Assembly (NCBI RefSeq): GCF_008831285.2
Contig: NC_045142.1
Span: 10,783,952-10,847,951, forward strand
Direction: 5' to 3'
DNA: 64,000 nucleotides
DNA from: Nymphaea colorata
Lineage: Eukaryota; Streptophyta; Magnoliopsida; Nymphaeales; Nymphaeaceae
The notes below the pieces were generated by a model. The model was not told the origin of the DNA and ran no database searches. It saw only the letters and a program-made list of their open reading frames with translations. The translations under genes and the position numbers were made by a program. Below, piece by piece: positions 1 through 12,587 of this stretch (the stretch's first letter is position 1; each line of letters opens with the position of its first letter).

Positions 1-9
1 ATATCTAAG

Positions 10-185
10 CAGGGGCGGAGGGAGGGGGGGGTGCCTAACCCGTGGCCCAACCCTAGGTAACTGGAAAAAAAAAGTACATCAAAAAAATTAAAAAAATTTA
101 GTTGTATAATGTATTTTTTGGATTCTGATTTAGTTTTGCCCTACTTAGATAAATTCGTTGAACCGTTTGAATCGCCCCAAAAAGA
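10..185. repeat. Degraded copy of a hAT-like MITE
   Basis: This stretch matches the complete element at 20530-20728: it begins with the same CAGGGGCGGAG terminus and continues through the A-rich stretch, the 'TTTAGTTG' block and the 'GATAAATTCGTTG' block. Its right end has lost the matching CTCCGCCCCTG terminus, so it is a truncated or decayed copy. It lies upstream of the P450 gene. The superfamily is inferred from the better copy. Confidence 0.6.
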
Positions 186-679
186 AAGTCTTAGATCCCT
201 GTATTTAACGTATAAAAATTTGTGGTAGCATTCAATCTTAGATCGAAAGCTACCACTACCAAACAAAACATAAAGACCGATAAGCCGAAAGCAAGCTTTT
301 ATGAATGAGAAGAGACATTTGTCCTTTGCCACATAACGGTGATTCCTCTCTTGGTATAGCCCGTTTATGCGTGGGCTAACTCTTTTGTATCGTTCCAATT
401 TTATGGGATGTGTTAAGGAGACTAACTAGAAGGGATTAGAGAATTACCACTTTCACCTTCCATAAAGAAGTCTACTGAGAAGAATTTCAGTACCCCTTCC
501 CCTTTCACCAGTCCTGCCTCGTGCCTGTCACATTTTGAAATATTGATTACCATCGCTACCTCCATGTTCAAGTCTGGCGTGCTTTGTATCACACTCCACA
601 TTACTTAAGCAACAGACGGGCCTTGGCTTCTGCACATTCCCTCCTCCATCAGCGAAGCCACTCCAACGAGCTGAGAAAA
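186..679. other. Upstream region of the P450 gene
   Basis: No coding sequence is supported here. The short open frames have no recognisable domain. The stretch should hold the P450 promoter and 5' leader, but I see no TATA box that I could place with confidence. Confidence 0.4.
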
Positions 680-3609
680 ATGGCGGATCTTCTCAATCTG
701 TTTCTGTGGTTCGTCACTTTCTTGGCCTGCATCTACAGTTTCCGTCTCTTCTCCGTAAAATCCAGCAAGCTCCCGCCGGGTCCGGTGGGTCTCCCGATCC
801 TCGGCTCCCTTTTCCAAATGGGCACCAAGCCCCATGAGTCCCTCGCGGAGCTTGCCCGAGTGTATGGCCCGCTGATGACGCTGCGGCTCGGCTTCAAAAC
901 CACGGTGGTAGTCTCCTCCGCCGAAATGGCCGCGGAGGTGCTGCAGAAGCATGACCAGGCCTTCGCAGGTATAACATTGCAAACGGGTGCAATCAATCAG
1001 CACGGTTCCAAGCCTTAATTTGTCGTTCAAGTAATCCCTTTCAGTCCGTAGCAGCACAGCAACTTGCCTAAGCTTCTTTTCTTCCCTTAGCTGCAAGGGC
1101 AGGGTAACGTGTAGGCTTGTGCTGGCAACTGCTCACACAGTGGCCAATTGACGTCCTATAGTTATTTTTTCCTTCTTATATTAAAATTTGAAGTACTTAG
1201 TATTTTTCAAGTAAAGGTTTCTTACTTGTGACGTCCAATACTGGTAGAAATTGTTTTTATGAAACGGTCCTTTAAAGGTTTCTTGTGACATCCAATACTG
1301 GTAGAAGTTGTTTTTATGAAACGGTTCTTTATGTACATTTGAAGTAAGTTGATGAAAATCTAGCTGATTATATACACAAATTTATACACGATGCATAAGT
1401 ATACAAGTCTATGTACATGATACCTACACCTAAAAGTGAGTCAAATGTCCACATATCGGAGAGCTATACATGAGAGTTGTACATGTTGCATCCCAACGGC
1501 CGTAACCATCTCTCTAATTCTAGGGTTCCATTGAGTTGTCCCTTAATTTTTGAGGTCTATATAGCCAAATGCTATATAGCCAAATGGCCTTGAAAGTATT
1601 CTTCATAAAGTAGATGAAATGACCCAAAAAGCCTTTAGTTTATTAAGAAAAGGGCACTCCTTATGAGGGAAAAGAAGGAAATCAGTTTTCATACAATGTT
1701 AAAATATCCATTTTTTCAAAAATGGCTAAAATACCCTTGTAAGAAGCGTGTGCGAAGGGCCGTCCATTTGTCTATTTGTTTCCACTATGCTTCGACGGTG
1801 AAAGTACCGTGATTATACTATTCGATTGGACTTGGATTATTTAGATCCCATCTCCAATGGGAGCTGACCTCCAAACCAATCCATGCATGGATCAAAACTG
1901 CGTGCATGGGCATACCGAATTAAGTGATATATATCATGTCAACCTTATGTTCGCATCTTCATTCGTAGGGCGAAGTGTCATGGACGCAGCCAGCCCATTG
2001 GACCACTCCAAATGGTCGCTGGGGTTGGGACAGAACGGCCCGAGATGGCGAGAGATGAGGCGTATCTGCAACAGCGAGCTGTTCACTCCCCGGAGGCTGG
2101 ACTCACTGAGGGGGCTGCGTGAACAGAAGGTGCAGGAGCTGCTGCTCCATGTCCGAGAGGCTTGCCGAGGCGGGCAAGCAGTGAACATCGGCGAGTGCGC
2201 CGTGGTGACCACTCTAAACTCCATCTCCAACACCCTCTTCTCCCAGGACACCATAGGCCTCGGCTCAGAGTCGGCCACCGAGTTCCGGGCATTGCTTGGG
2301 GATACGGCCAGTGCCCTCGGGTCGCCAAACATCTCAGACTTCTTCCCACTGCTGAAGTACGTGGACCCACAAGGGGTCAGGCGCCAAGCAGCGGTCTACA
2401 TCAAGCGGTTCTATGAATTGTTTGATGAGATCATAGAGAAACGCAATGAGTTGTATTCTACCAGCAAGGTAGAGAAGAAAGGTGACTTCTTGGATGTGCT
2501 CCTGGAGCTGAGCACTAAGACGGGGTCAGAGTTCAAAAAAGAATGCATCAAGCCCTTGTTACTGGTATGGTTTGATATGTTTCTCTTACTTTCTTCTAAT
2601 AGTTTTATGGAAGTTATGCGAGACCGTGAGAGGAGTAGCATAGCTAGTCGGAGGGTAAGATCTAGTTATTAGTTTGATTCATATGTGAGTGTTACTTCTC
2701 TAAATTATAAAAAAATGAACATGTGACACTCTAATTAATGTGTATATTTCTTTCACTTAGGTTCTAATGTAAAAGTTACATGACTTAATTCTAACCCATA
2801 AAAAAAAGGACGTGAGGGTACTGCTTTACACTTACCATCACCTTAAACAAGGAGAATAGAGAAAGGGGAGGCTTTAACCTTTACACTAAAGTTAGAGGAG
2901 GCCATGAATATGTCGATCTAATCTTATTTGAATTAAAAAGAAATATTAGTTAGAAATTGATTATTCATGATTGACTTAAGCAATTTTCATGCAACAGGAG
3001 ATGTTCACTGCCGGCACTGACTCAGGCTCCAGTACTATCGAGTGGGCAATGGCCGAACTGCTCCTCAACCCGAAAAAAATGGAGACCGTACGTTTGGAAC
3101 TCAAACAGATCATCGGCAAAGATCGTGTGGTTCAGGAGACAGACATTCAGCAACTCCCTTACTTACAGGCAGTCGTGAAAGAGACCTTGAGGTTGCACCC
3201 ACCAATTCCTCTTCTTGTCCCCCATAGAGCAGATGTCACCACAAAGGTCGGTGGGTTCACCGTCCCGAAACATACAGAAGTGCTAGTCAATGCATGGTCG
3301 ATCGGCCGCGACTCCACCTATTGGGAGAACCCGACGGCCTTCTTGCCGGAGAGGTTTTTGGAGTCGGATATAAATTTCAAGGGGAAGGATTTTCATTTCA
3401 TTCCTTTCGGATCAGGAAGAAGGATGTGCCCTGGCATACCTCTGGCCGTCCGCACCGTTCATCTAACACTCGCTGCTCTCATCCATTGTTTTGAGTGGAA
3501 GCTTCCTGAAGGGATGTCTCCAGAAAAACTTGATGTGGAGGAATACTTCGGGCTCACCATGCGCAAAGCCGTGCCTCTGTTGGCTGTTGCCACTCCTATA
3601 ACAACGTGA
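680..3609 (+). CDS. Cytochrome P450, CYP76-like
   Basis: Three exons (680-968, 1969-2564, 2998-3609) join in phase to 498 aa, a normal length for a plant microsomal P450. Visible features, in order: an N-terminal hydrophobic anchor (about residues 5-25); the proline-rich hinge KLPPGPVGLPILG; an I-helix AGTDSGSS (300-307); the K-helix ETLR (E357, R360); a PERF motif; and the haem loop PFGSGRRMCPG with the axial Cys at 439. The protein should be an ER-anchored, NADPH-P450-reductase-dependent monooxygenase. CYP76 members oxidise monoterpenols, alkaloids and other specialised metabolites; the substrate here cannot be read from sequence. The I-helix has Ser304-Gly305 where Thr-Thr/Ser is usual. 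The upstream in-frame ATG at 584 is unlikely to be the start because the anchor begins cleanly at 680. Sure of family, moderately sure of CYP76. Confidence 0.9.
1213..1330 (+). repeat. Two-unit tandem repeat in P450 intron 1
   Basis: Two copies of a unit of about 58-61 bp (1213-1273 and 1274-1330) share 'CCAATACTGGTAGAA' and 'TTTTTATGAAACGG'. They differ by a few substitutions and a small deletion. This is local duplication within the 1-kb intron, with no evident function. Confidence 0.75.
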
Positions 3610-4501
3610 AGTGAATCAAATAGATATACAAGTGACTTTCTTGGTTGGATCCAAATATGTATGTAACATGCATGAGAAGTCCTAAGAAGAAAATAAATCT
3701 TCTTAGGACTAAACTTATACTATAGTAGTTAAACTTTCAATATCCTCCTGGCATTATTTATGAAAGCTCAACTTTTGGTCGTGGTTGTTAAATGGGTGTC
3801 CCGTCAAGCTATAATATGAGAGAGACGACGCAGCTACTTACACTCTTTTGGATGATTATATATTTTTTCATTTGGACGGACAAATATTGAAAAACTTAGA
3901 AAGAAAAGTATTGGGCAATGCTTAACTTTTTTCAAATGGTTAGGGAGTTTCTCCATAGAACAAAATAAATTCCCCTTGTCAGTTAAAAAGAAAAGGCAGA
4001 GAAGCGTTGAAAGAAGATGAAAAGTGAACACAGAACAGAAGATAAAAGGGATCGGGAGGAGGAACTTTCGCTACTTTCGTTACCTGCGGCTTTCACTGAA
4101 TTAATCACCAATTCATGTTGGCCAGTACCACAAAGTTAAGTAGATTTTGTGTTACAATGAAATGATAAATATTTACATATTCAATAATTATCATGCCGTA
4201 AATATTTATATATATTTATTAAATATGAAAAACTTAGTTTTGCTTTAAGCAATATCAAAATGTGAGGCGTACTTTTAGTCATCTCAGTTTTTTTTTTTTT
4301 TTTTTCGGAAAGAAATTGAAATTTGAAAGCGGAGGTATGGGGCCGGGGCGCCAAGCTCAGTGGGATTCCCCTGCCCGGAACTCCCTTCCAAACTTCCGAC
4401 CCCAACTCGGACGCCCGGTCTCCTGTGATTACCCCGCGAAGCGGTTTGTTCATTTCCACCCGCCCTTCTTCAGCAATCACCATCAGTACCATCCACCTGC
4501 A
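3610..4501. other. Intergenic: P450 3' side and haspin 5' side
   Basis: No gene is supported. The first part should carry the P450 3' UTR. From about 4330 to 4500 the base composition turns GC-richer, consistent with the 5' leader of the haspin gene that starts at 4502. Confidence 0.4.
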
Positions 4502-7500
4502 ATGGCTACCAGAGTAGGTACACCTCTCCCCTTTGCAATGTCCTTGCCGAACTTACAGTCCCAGTTGTTTACAGTCCTCTTGTTGTTGTTGTTGTCATTG
4601 TCGTTGTTGTGTCTTTTTTCATTTGAAGGTAGAGTCGATCTTTGGTCGCAAATTCTCGAAGCGGATGACAGGGGAGGGGAAGAAAGAGACGCCTTGAGGA
4701 TTGGCGTTATCTACAGAAGGAAGTCGGCCAAGCAAACCGGCAAGGATGTTCAAGTGTGAGTTGCTTTGATTTTGAACTTTTTCTTCAGTGGCAGTCCCTA
4801 AAGTCCTTTATTCTTGTTTTATGCGCAGGCCCGAGGACGTGGGTCGGAGGAGAGGAATGGTGGGAAGGAGAATCAGCTTGATGCACCGTTCCCTTTCTAC
4901 AAGGTCAGATGTCGTCCTCCTTTTCCTTGTTCTTTGAATTTACACAATTCGACTGTAGCTGCAGGTTACCTATTCTACCTTTTTATGGCTATGCCTCTTT
5001 GTAAGACTTTTTTGGGAAGCCTAAAGTTTAACATTATCTTTCGCTTAGATTCATGATGAAGAAACCACTGTCCCTGAAATCCTTTTATCTAATTTAGGAT
5101 TTCCATTGTAGAATATCGATTGCGACCCATCTGTTCCTTTTGCTAACGTTGGGATGTTGACTTGCCTGTTCTTCGTATGCCACTGAAATATGTCAGACAA
5201 ATCTTCATTATCAGAACATGGGTAGGACAATGTTGTTCTCATGACCTCATATTTGTACATGTAGTGGCCAGCCTATTTGCTTGGTCTGTAACTGGGCTCG
5301 GATACGAGAAGATCCACTCAAAATGCTGCTCGTGATCGGCTCAAAAGGAGCTTATTTCAACTTGTAAAATAAGTTCGAAGAATACATCCTCAACTAATTT
5401 AGTTATAGAGGGTCGTTAGCTGATGATCAATATGCCTCCAATTTTTTAGCTTGTAGAGACAACATGGAGGGATTGTTCAAGTGTTTAGCATGCATAGAGA
5501 AGGAGATTCTATTTTTAGCTTGAAAAAATGCACTTGTTTTATAAACCAGTCAGCTTGAGTTTTGTCTTCATAAGCTTAAATTTCTTGTATGTTCAGCCAT
5601 AAAATGGTATATTTTTCATGCCAACAAGGGCTTTATAGGCCTCTCCGAGAAGGTTCATTCAAGACCTTCAACTTGGAAAGAAGTCAAGAGTTTGATATTC
5701 AAGGAAGCGCTTTTGGTACAACCTAGAAGGAATTTTCCAAGTCCATCTTCCTGATCAGAAAAAAGGACATTGTTCATGGAGATTAACAAGCTTAGGCTCG
5801 ACTGATTTGGCTTAACCTCTTTATGCACTTGATATCGGATTGTCTTGCTGCTGAAACAAAAAAAAAAAAAGCATTTCAAACTTGGTTTGCATCTAGAGCC
5901 AATTGTATCCTGTAGTACTTTCTGAAAAAAAAGGTCTAGAATGTAGTGTGTTGTCATAAATTACTTCTATTATTTGTTTATTTTTTAAAACTTTTCTGCT
6001 TGACTTTTTCCTATTGCAGAGGGAGGACGAGCATTACAATTTCAGAAAATGAAAGCTATAAGTCACAGTTTATGAGACAGGATCCTAAGAGGAAACCAAA
6101 ACAAGCTGCTGGCAATGTATGGGCTGGACTGCTTTATCTTTCCCTGCGTTGCTTTTGATTCAAAATTACTGGTATCATATCGGGAATCCGGATGATGCAT
6201 TCTTATAATTGTGTAGTTTAACAAGAACTATTTCGTGTAAGATGTTGCTTTTGGCTAATTTGCTTCCAGGAGTGTTGCCTTGGAATTGATCATTCATCAT
6301 AGTCACTGATATCTTTGATATTTTGAAAATTTGACAACATCATTATCATTTTGACGCCATTTGATAATATCAGCAACACGATATGATGTTTTTTTAAATG
6401 TTGCCAGAAATAAAACTATTGGAATGTTACTGATATTCCTAATATTTTCAAAATTTATTTATTTTTCATAATTTTTAAGTGAAATCCTCCATGTGATTTT
6501 GTTATGTTCTAAAAAACGTTTTAGTTTATTTCTTTTATAGCTTTTGCAAAAATAATGCTATAACATATTTCCTCATAACTTTTATATCATTTCTTTTAAT
6601 TTTTTAATCTTGAAGCTCCTAAGATACATGATGGGGATACCCACAGCAAAACCCTCAGAAGACCAATGTTGGTGAATTGTGAGTTGTGAGATGGATTACT
6701 TGACATCTTTTTTCGGTAGATAGAGTGCCTGGATGCTAATGCTAGTATATGTGCCAAACGTAGTAAATTGTAAACATACTTGGTTACAAGCTATGTCACA
6801 TAGGTAGGGGTGCGGGGAAGTGGGTACGGGTACTTCGTTTTCGCCACTGTGACTTAGTTCACAAGTCACAACTATATATACCATGATGTCTTGCTTTTGC
6901 CTCTCTTCTAATTAAATGCTCAAGGGAGAGAATTCAATTAGGAGAGATAAATTATCTTGTTGTCATCTTCCATAGAAGTCTGATTCAACTATGTCTATTT
7001 AAGGGAGACACTGCATAGGTTCTTTCATGGCTCTCCCAACTAGGTCCATTCCAGCACTTTTAACTACATCATATGTGACATACGCAAGAGACAGTATGTT
7101 GTTTCTTCCTCCCTCCCTCTCCCTGATCCCCTTTCTCTTTTCAAATTTAAGAAGAAAGGGTATCACCCTCTCCATCCCTTTCTTTCAGGAAAGGGAGGAA
7201 AGAATGAGGAAATATACCCCCTTATTTTGTTTTTAACAGAAAACAACTCCTTTCCTCTATATTTTTTAAAGAAAAAGAAAGGAAAATTAACATTAGTTCA
7301 CTCTTTCTTCTGAATTGATCTGTCTCTCTGCAATGCCTTTTTTTTCATCTTTATTTGATAAGGATTCCTTTTTTCTAATAAATGAAAAAATAAATTGCTG
7401 CCTTCCTTCTTTTCTGATTTCGTAAGAAAAGGAGAGACGAGTTCACTTGCTCATTGTCAATAAATGTCATCCTCTCCTCTATGCCAAAGGTTTTCTCTTA

Positions 7501-10212
7501 AAGAGAGAATGTGGGGAGGATGAAACCTCACCATCTATAGGGAGAGAGAGACAGAGACAGAGATCAAGCTGTGAGTGTCCAAAAGTGTCTTCAGACTGGC
7601 ACTTTGTGTTTCACATGGTGCCTCTTTAACGTAGCACTATAGAAGTCAAAGAAGCAACCATATTCTCTTGATATTCACCACAGGCATTTGAAACTGATCT
7701 GAACTTTTTGTTTGATTGCAGAAGAAAAATATTCAGCTAATCCAGGAGTTTGTAACAGAGCAAGCTGCCTTTTTTAAAGAGGTTGATTCCTTTGATTTAG
7801 TAGAAGAAAGTCCCTCCCCCAAAAATCTTGGACGATGGGTTCAGGAACCTGGGGAAAAGCAAATGCGTTTACAAGATATGAGATCAGCTTTTCATCCCGT
7901 TTTAAGAAAATGGCTCCGTAAACAACCAGTTAGTTATGGTTCAGCTTCCTTGACAGATATACTGGAAAGCCAGTTGACTCCTAAGCATGATCTTGGAGAT
8001 GCAGAATCATCTGAAGTGAGTGATTCCTGTTCAGACAAATTGATGCACCAGTGTAGCAATTCAATTTCTCTGGGATGTGGCAAAACAGGAGAAGAAAATA
8101 GTCCTTCAATAGACAATATCATCAGAAGCAGCAGCATTGTTGCTCAGAGCAAGGGCAAAGGAAATGTCAAGAAGGTTCAAGATGTTACAGAAAATGGGGA
8201 ATGTGAAAATGATGAGAAAGAAATAGAAGTGGCTGTTGAAAGATTGTCCTTGTATTCTTCATCATCATCATCCTGCCAACATGTGAATGCATTCACCAAA
8301 CTTCTAAAATTATGTGGGCAGTCATCTCCCTCAACACTGTCAGATGCATTTTCTGAGTTCTGGTTGGCTGTTAACCTTCAAACTATTCAGTTAAATTTAG
8401 TTCCTTTCCTTTTGCTACTCTAGTCCAAAACCTGATGCCATTTGGAGTAGGCTATCACATAATTTGCATCAAATAACCTCTAAATCTGTGGTCGCATAAT
8501 GCAAAAAACCTGCTTCATCTTTTTTTGTTGGATTTTAAGTTTGATTATGTAATTCATTGATTCCATATGGAGTCCTTGGTTCCTTGCATCCTTGCGATAT
8601 TAACAGCATTAACTTCTTGGTTGTACTGTGACTACTGTCTATTCTCATAAATACAATTTTATTAAGGTTTTGAGAAATACTTTAAGATTTAAATGACATA
8701 GATGCTTGTAACTGGAAATAAACTTCTACATGCTTTGCATGTTTGTCATGACATCCTCCTAAGATTTGGGACTGATCCTGTTTTCAGCGTAAAGATGTCT
8801 GAAAATAAGATCCAGTTGATTTAGCTGATCATGGGAATTTTTGTCGGTCACAGTCATATAACCAACATATCAAAAATTGGAGAAGGTACATATGGTGAAG
8901 CCTTCAGGGGTGGTGGCTGTGTCTTCAAGATAGTGCCCATAGATGGAGACTTCCTGGTAAATGGGGAAGTTCAAAAGGTATGCATAACACATTCCATCTG
9001 AATACCTTTCACAGTTGAAATCTGTAAATACTCTTCATTTTCTGTAGAGGTCTTCTGAACTGCTTGAAGAGGTTCTCCTTTCTCTTGCTTTAAATTCACT
9101 AAGAGGACACCTAGGTGAAGAGAACAAGAAAAATACATGCAAAAATTTCATAGAAACAAAAGGGTATGTCTCTAACTAATCTTGGTAAGAATTTGTATAT
9201 CATGATTGAGTTTTGTCTGCAACATTTCCTTGAGTTATTCATTTTCTAGTTTCTGAGTGCCATTTTTTGCAGAATACGGGTATGCCAAGGTGCTTATGAG
9301 GAGTTTCTAATCAAAGCATGGCAAGATTGGGATCTAAAACACACATCGGAGAATGACCATCCGGAGTCCTTCCCTAAGCAACAGGTTCTCGCATTGCTTT
9401 ACATCTTGTATATGTCTTATGAGAAGTGAAAAACAGTTCAGCATATGCTAAAATTTATTGCATTTGGCATCAGTGCTATGTGGTCTTCATTCTAGAAGAT
9501 GGTGGCAAGGATCTAGAGAGTTTTGTGCTCAAAAACTTTGATGAAGCTCGAAGCCTCTTGATACAAGTAGGTTTCTGAAAATTTTCCCTTAGTTTGCAGA
9601 TGCATCAATGTTAACTATAAATATATTTTTTTGATGTATTGCAGGTTACTGCTGCCTTAGCTGTTGCAGAGGTGGCTTGTGAGTTTGAACATCGTGATCT
9701 ACACTGGTCTGGTTAAATAAAATTTTTCTGCTTGACACGAATAAACTCCTTTCGATGTTATCATCATCTTCAATTCTGAGTCTGTTTTCAATTTTGATTA
9801 ACTTCACATTCCTGACGATGAAAGTTCCACTGTAGGGGCAACATACTCTTATCTCATAATTCAGATGAAACAGTGGAATTTGTTTTCAAAGGACAACAAC
9901 TGCACGCCAGAACATTTGGGCTCTCTATATCGATAATAGATTTTACGCTTTCTAGGATGAACAATGGTATCTATACATATCTTTCTTTTATTTAAATGAT
10001 ATTTGGGCAAACGTGTTTCCTTATCTCTTTATGGCCAAACTAATGTTGTCATTCTATTTGCTTCCACATTTTGTGGGTCTGTTACCTCATTTTTGTTGTC
10101 TGATATTTATTATGTCATATAGGCATAGGTATGGGCACAAACTTAGGTGCAGGTGTGGGCACAGATGCAAAGCAATTTCAAAGACCACATGACTATACGT
10201 ACATACATGCAT

Positions 10213-10256
<44 letters not shown>

Positions 10257-12507
10257 AAAATTGAAATCAGCTGGCTGCCCAATGTTGCCAGATGGCTAAA
10301 TATTTAAATCTGCTGCTAAAAAAGACCATAAACCATGGCTATACCATAAACTGTTGATACTGCTTCCATTGCAAGGTATTCCTAACAATAGTTTTAAAAA
10401 AAACTTGTCATTGTAATTGGTCAATGCCATAGCACTTAGGTAAGGGACAAAAACTTAAGCTTGTGTCAAAAATATTTAAAACAAAATGCGAACATCCTAA
10501 TGTGTTCAAAAACATCAATTTAATATAAATCTTGTTTTAATTTGAGTTCTTTTTGTACGGAACTTGTTTTTTCTACCAACAAAATTTTGATGTTATAAGA
10601 GCTGTCTATTTTTTATTATTAAAAAACATTATTAAAGTAAAAAAATAGCTAACTTAATACATGTTCCTCATAAAATCACTCTTAAGATCATACCTGTAAG
10701 GTTAGGTTGCAAGAAAAACACTATAATAATTAGTTTTAGTGGGTTTGGTTTTTGTCCCATACCTGTAAGGGACAGAAACTAGACCCCTTAAAATAAATTA
10801 CCACAGTATTATTTGAGCAATCTAACCTTATGCGTATGATCTTAAGGGTGATTTGGCAAGAAATATATATTAATTATTAATTTAATCATTTTTTTAGTTT
10901 GTACGTGTAATTTGATAGAAAATCATTATTTATCATGAAAACAACTACAATTAAAGTTTGTTTCACACTAAATTAGTATTCATGAACATATTAACCTGTT
11001 AATTTTTATTAAAATATTTTTACCAAAAATTTAAATGGTCTACTTTTGTCCTTGTCCTAACTATATTATACACAAACAAACACCCATGCACACAACAAGA
11101 TTATTCGAACAAAAATATATTGATTATTCATATTTATGAAATTTAACATAATAAACAAAATGCCTAAGAATACCACAAGGATGGCAACTACCAATTTGTG
11201 GTTTCCAGAGCCATCCCATTTATCACCCTTTCATGTCGACACAGGTGCGGTGCCATTCTTGTTGAGTTCTAATGATCTAGGAAGCCTATAAGTTGGCTAG
11301 ATGCAATGTTTTAAAACCCAGTGAGTCAGGACTCGACTCGGCTGTTTCTTGACTCGTGACTAGGCGGGTCAACTCAGTGACTCGGGCTGGGTTATGTTAA
11401 TATATATATAAAACTTGTCTTTTAAACATAAAAAGTTTGTAAAATGACTTAATTTCACTTATATGATTAAAAAAAAAGTCAAACTAACATAAAGTGAAGT
11501 CACAACTAAGTTCATCCTCCATGAATTGTTGCAATTTAGCATGTCAAATGCAAAAACATGAAGAAAACTCAATCAATTTCCTTTTGTTTAACTTTAACAA
11601 ACTGAACTTGTATCTTCAGTAAAGTAACAAACAAAACTTATACCTTAACATGTATCAACTATAAAAAGCAATAAAATATTGAAAAATAAAGTAAAACGAT
11701 CAACCTACTGGGTTGACTCGTTAGGGCCTAGGGGGCGAGCTTAGCTGAGTCACCAGGTTGACTCGGCAAGTTTTTAAACATTGGGTATGTGTAAAATTGC
11801 TTCTTGTCTCACTTTCAAATTAATAGAAAGCCCATTTTGGGACAGAATAGGTCAACTAGAATAAGTATACTTTTTGAGTTTCAATTTATCAACCAATGGA
11901 AGTTCCTGGTCAGGCGTTACAGAATTTGAAAATATAGTTTGCTTATGTTTAATAGCAGCCTAATGTAGAGCACAGATCCATTCCACTTCAGAACATAATT
12001 TGGTTCTCTTTTTCAGACTTCAGTTTTTCTCTCTAGTTTCTTCTATCTTTTAGTTTAATTGTTTTTTAAGTAACTGGATAATTAATAAAATTATGAGATT
12101 AGAGGCTTCTATTGAAAAAGATATGGCAGTACCAAAAATCAAGTAAACGACATGCAAAATATAAGAGCTAATGCTTAGAAATAGTTCATGATTTTCCCTA
12201 AGTCACACGGGGTGGCGCACCCGCACCAATGCGGGTGTGGGTGCAGTTGCGAGGGTGGCCCGACACGTTTCCCGACTCAGTCCAACAGATTGGCCGAGTC
12301 GGGTGCTGCTGACGTCACTCATTCTTATTTTCTCTTGTTCTTTTTTCATTTTTTTTCCTTCTTCAATCTTTCCCTCTTATTTTTTCCCTCTTCCCTCTTT
12401 CCCTCCTTATTTTATTTAATTAAACTTTGAATTTTGTATGAGATTAAGGTAACCTTGATAAAAAAAAAGGTCTAAAAATAGAGACGAATAAAATTACTTA
12501 TATAACA

Positions 12508-12587
<80 letters not shown>

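Noticed and set aside
584-1018. P450 exon frames taken as separate small genes
   Set aside because: The three frames join in phase at GT-AG sites into one normal-length P450.
605-1096. Minus-strand frame of 163 codons over P450 exon 1
   Set aside because: It is opposite a GC-rich real exon and shows no domain.
9707-9835. Apparent frameshift after the haspin HRD motif
   Set aside because: A donor at 9706 (CTG|GTCTGG) restores the frame exactly.
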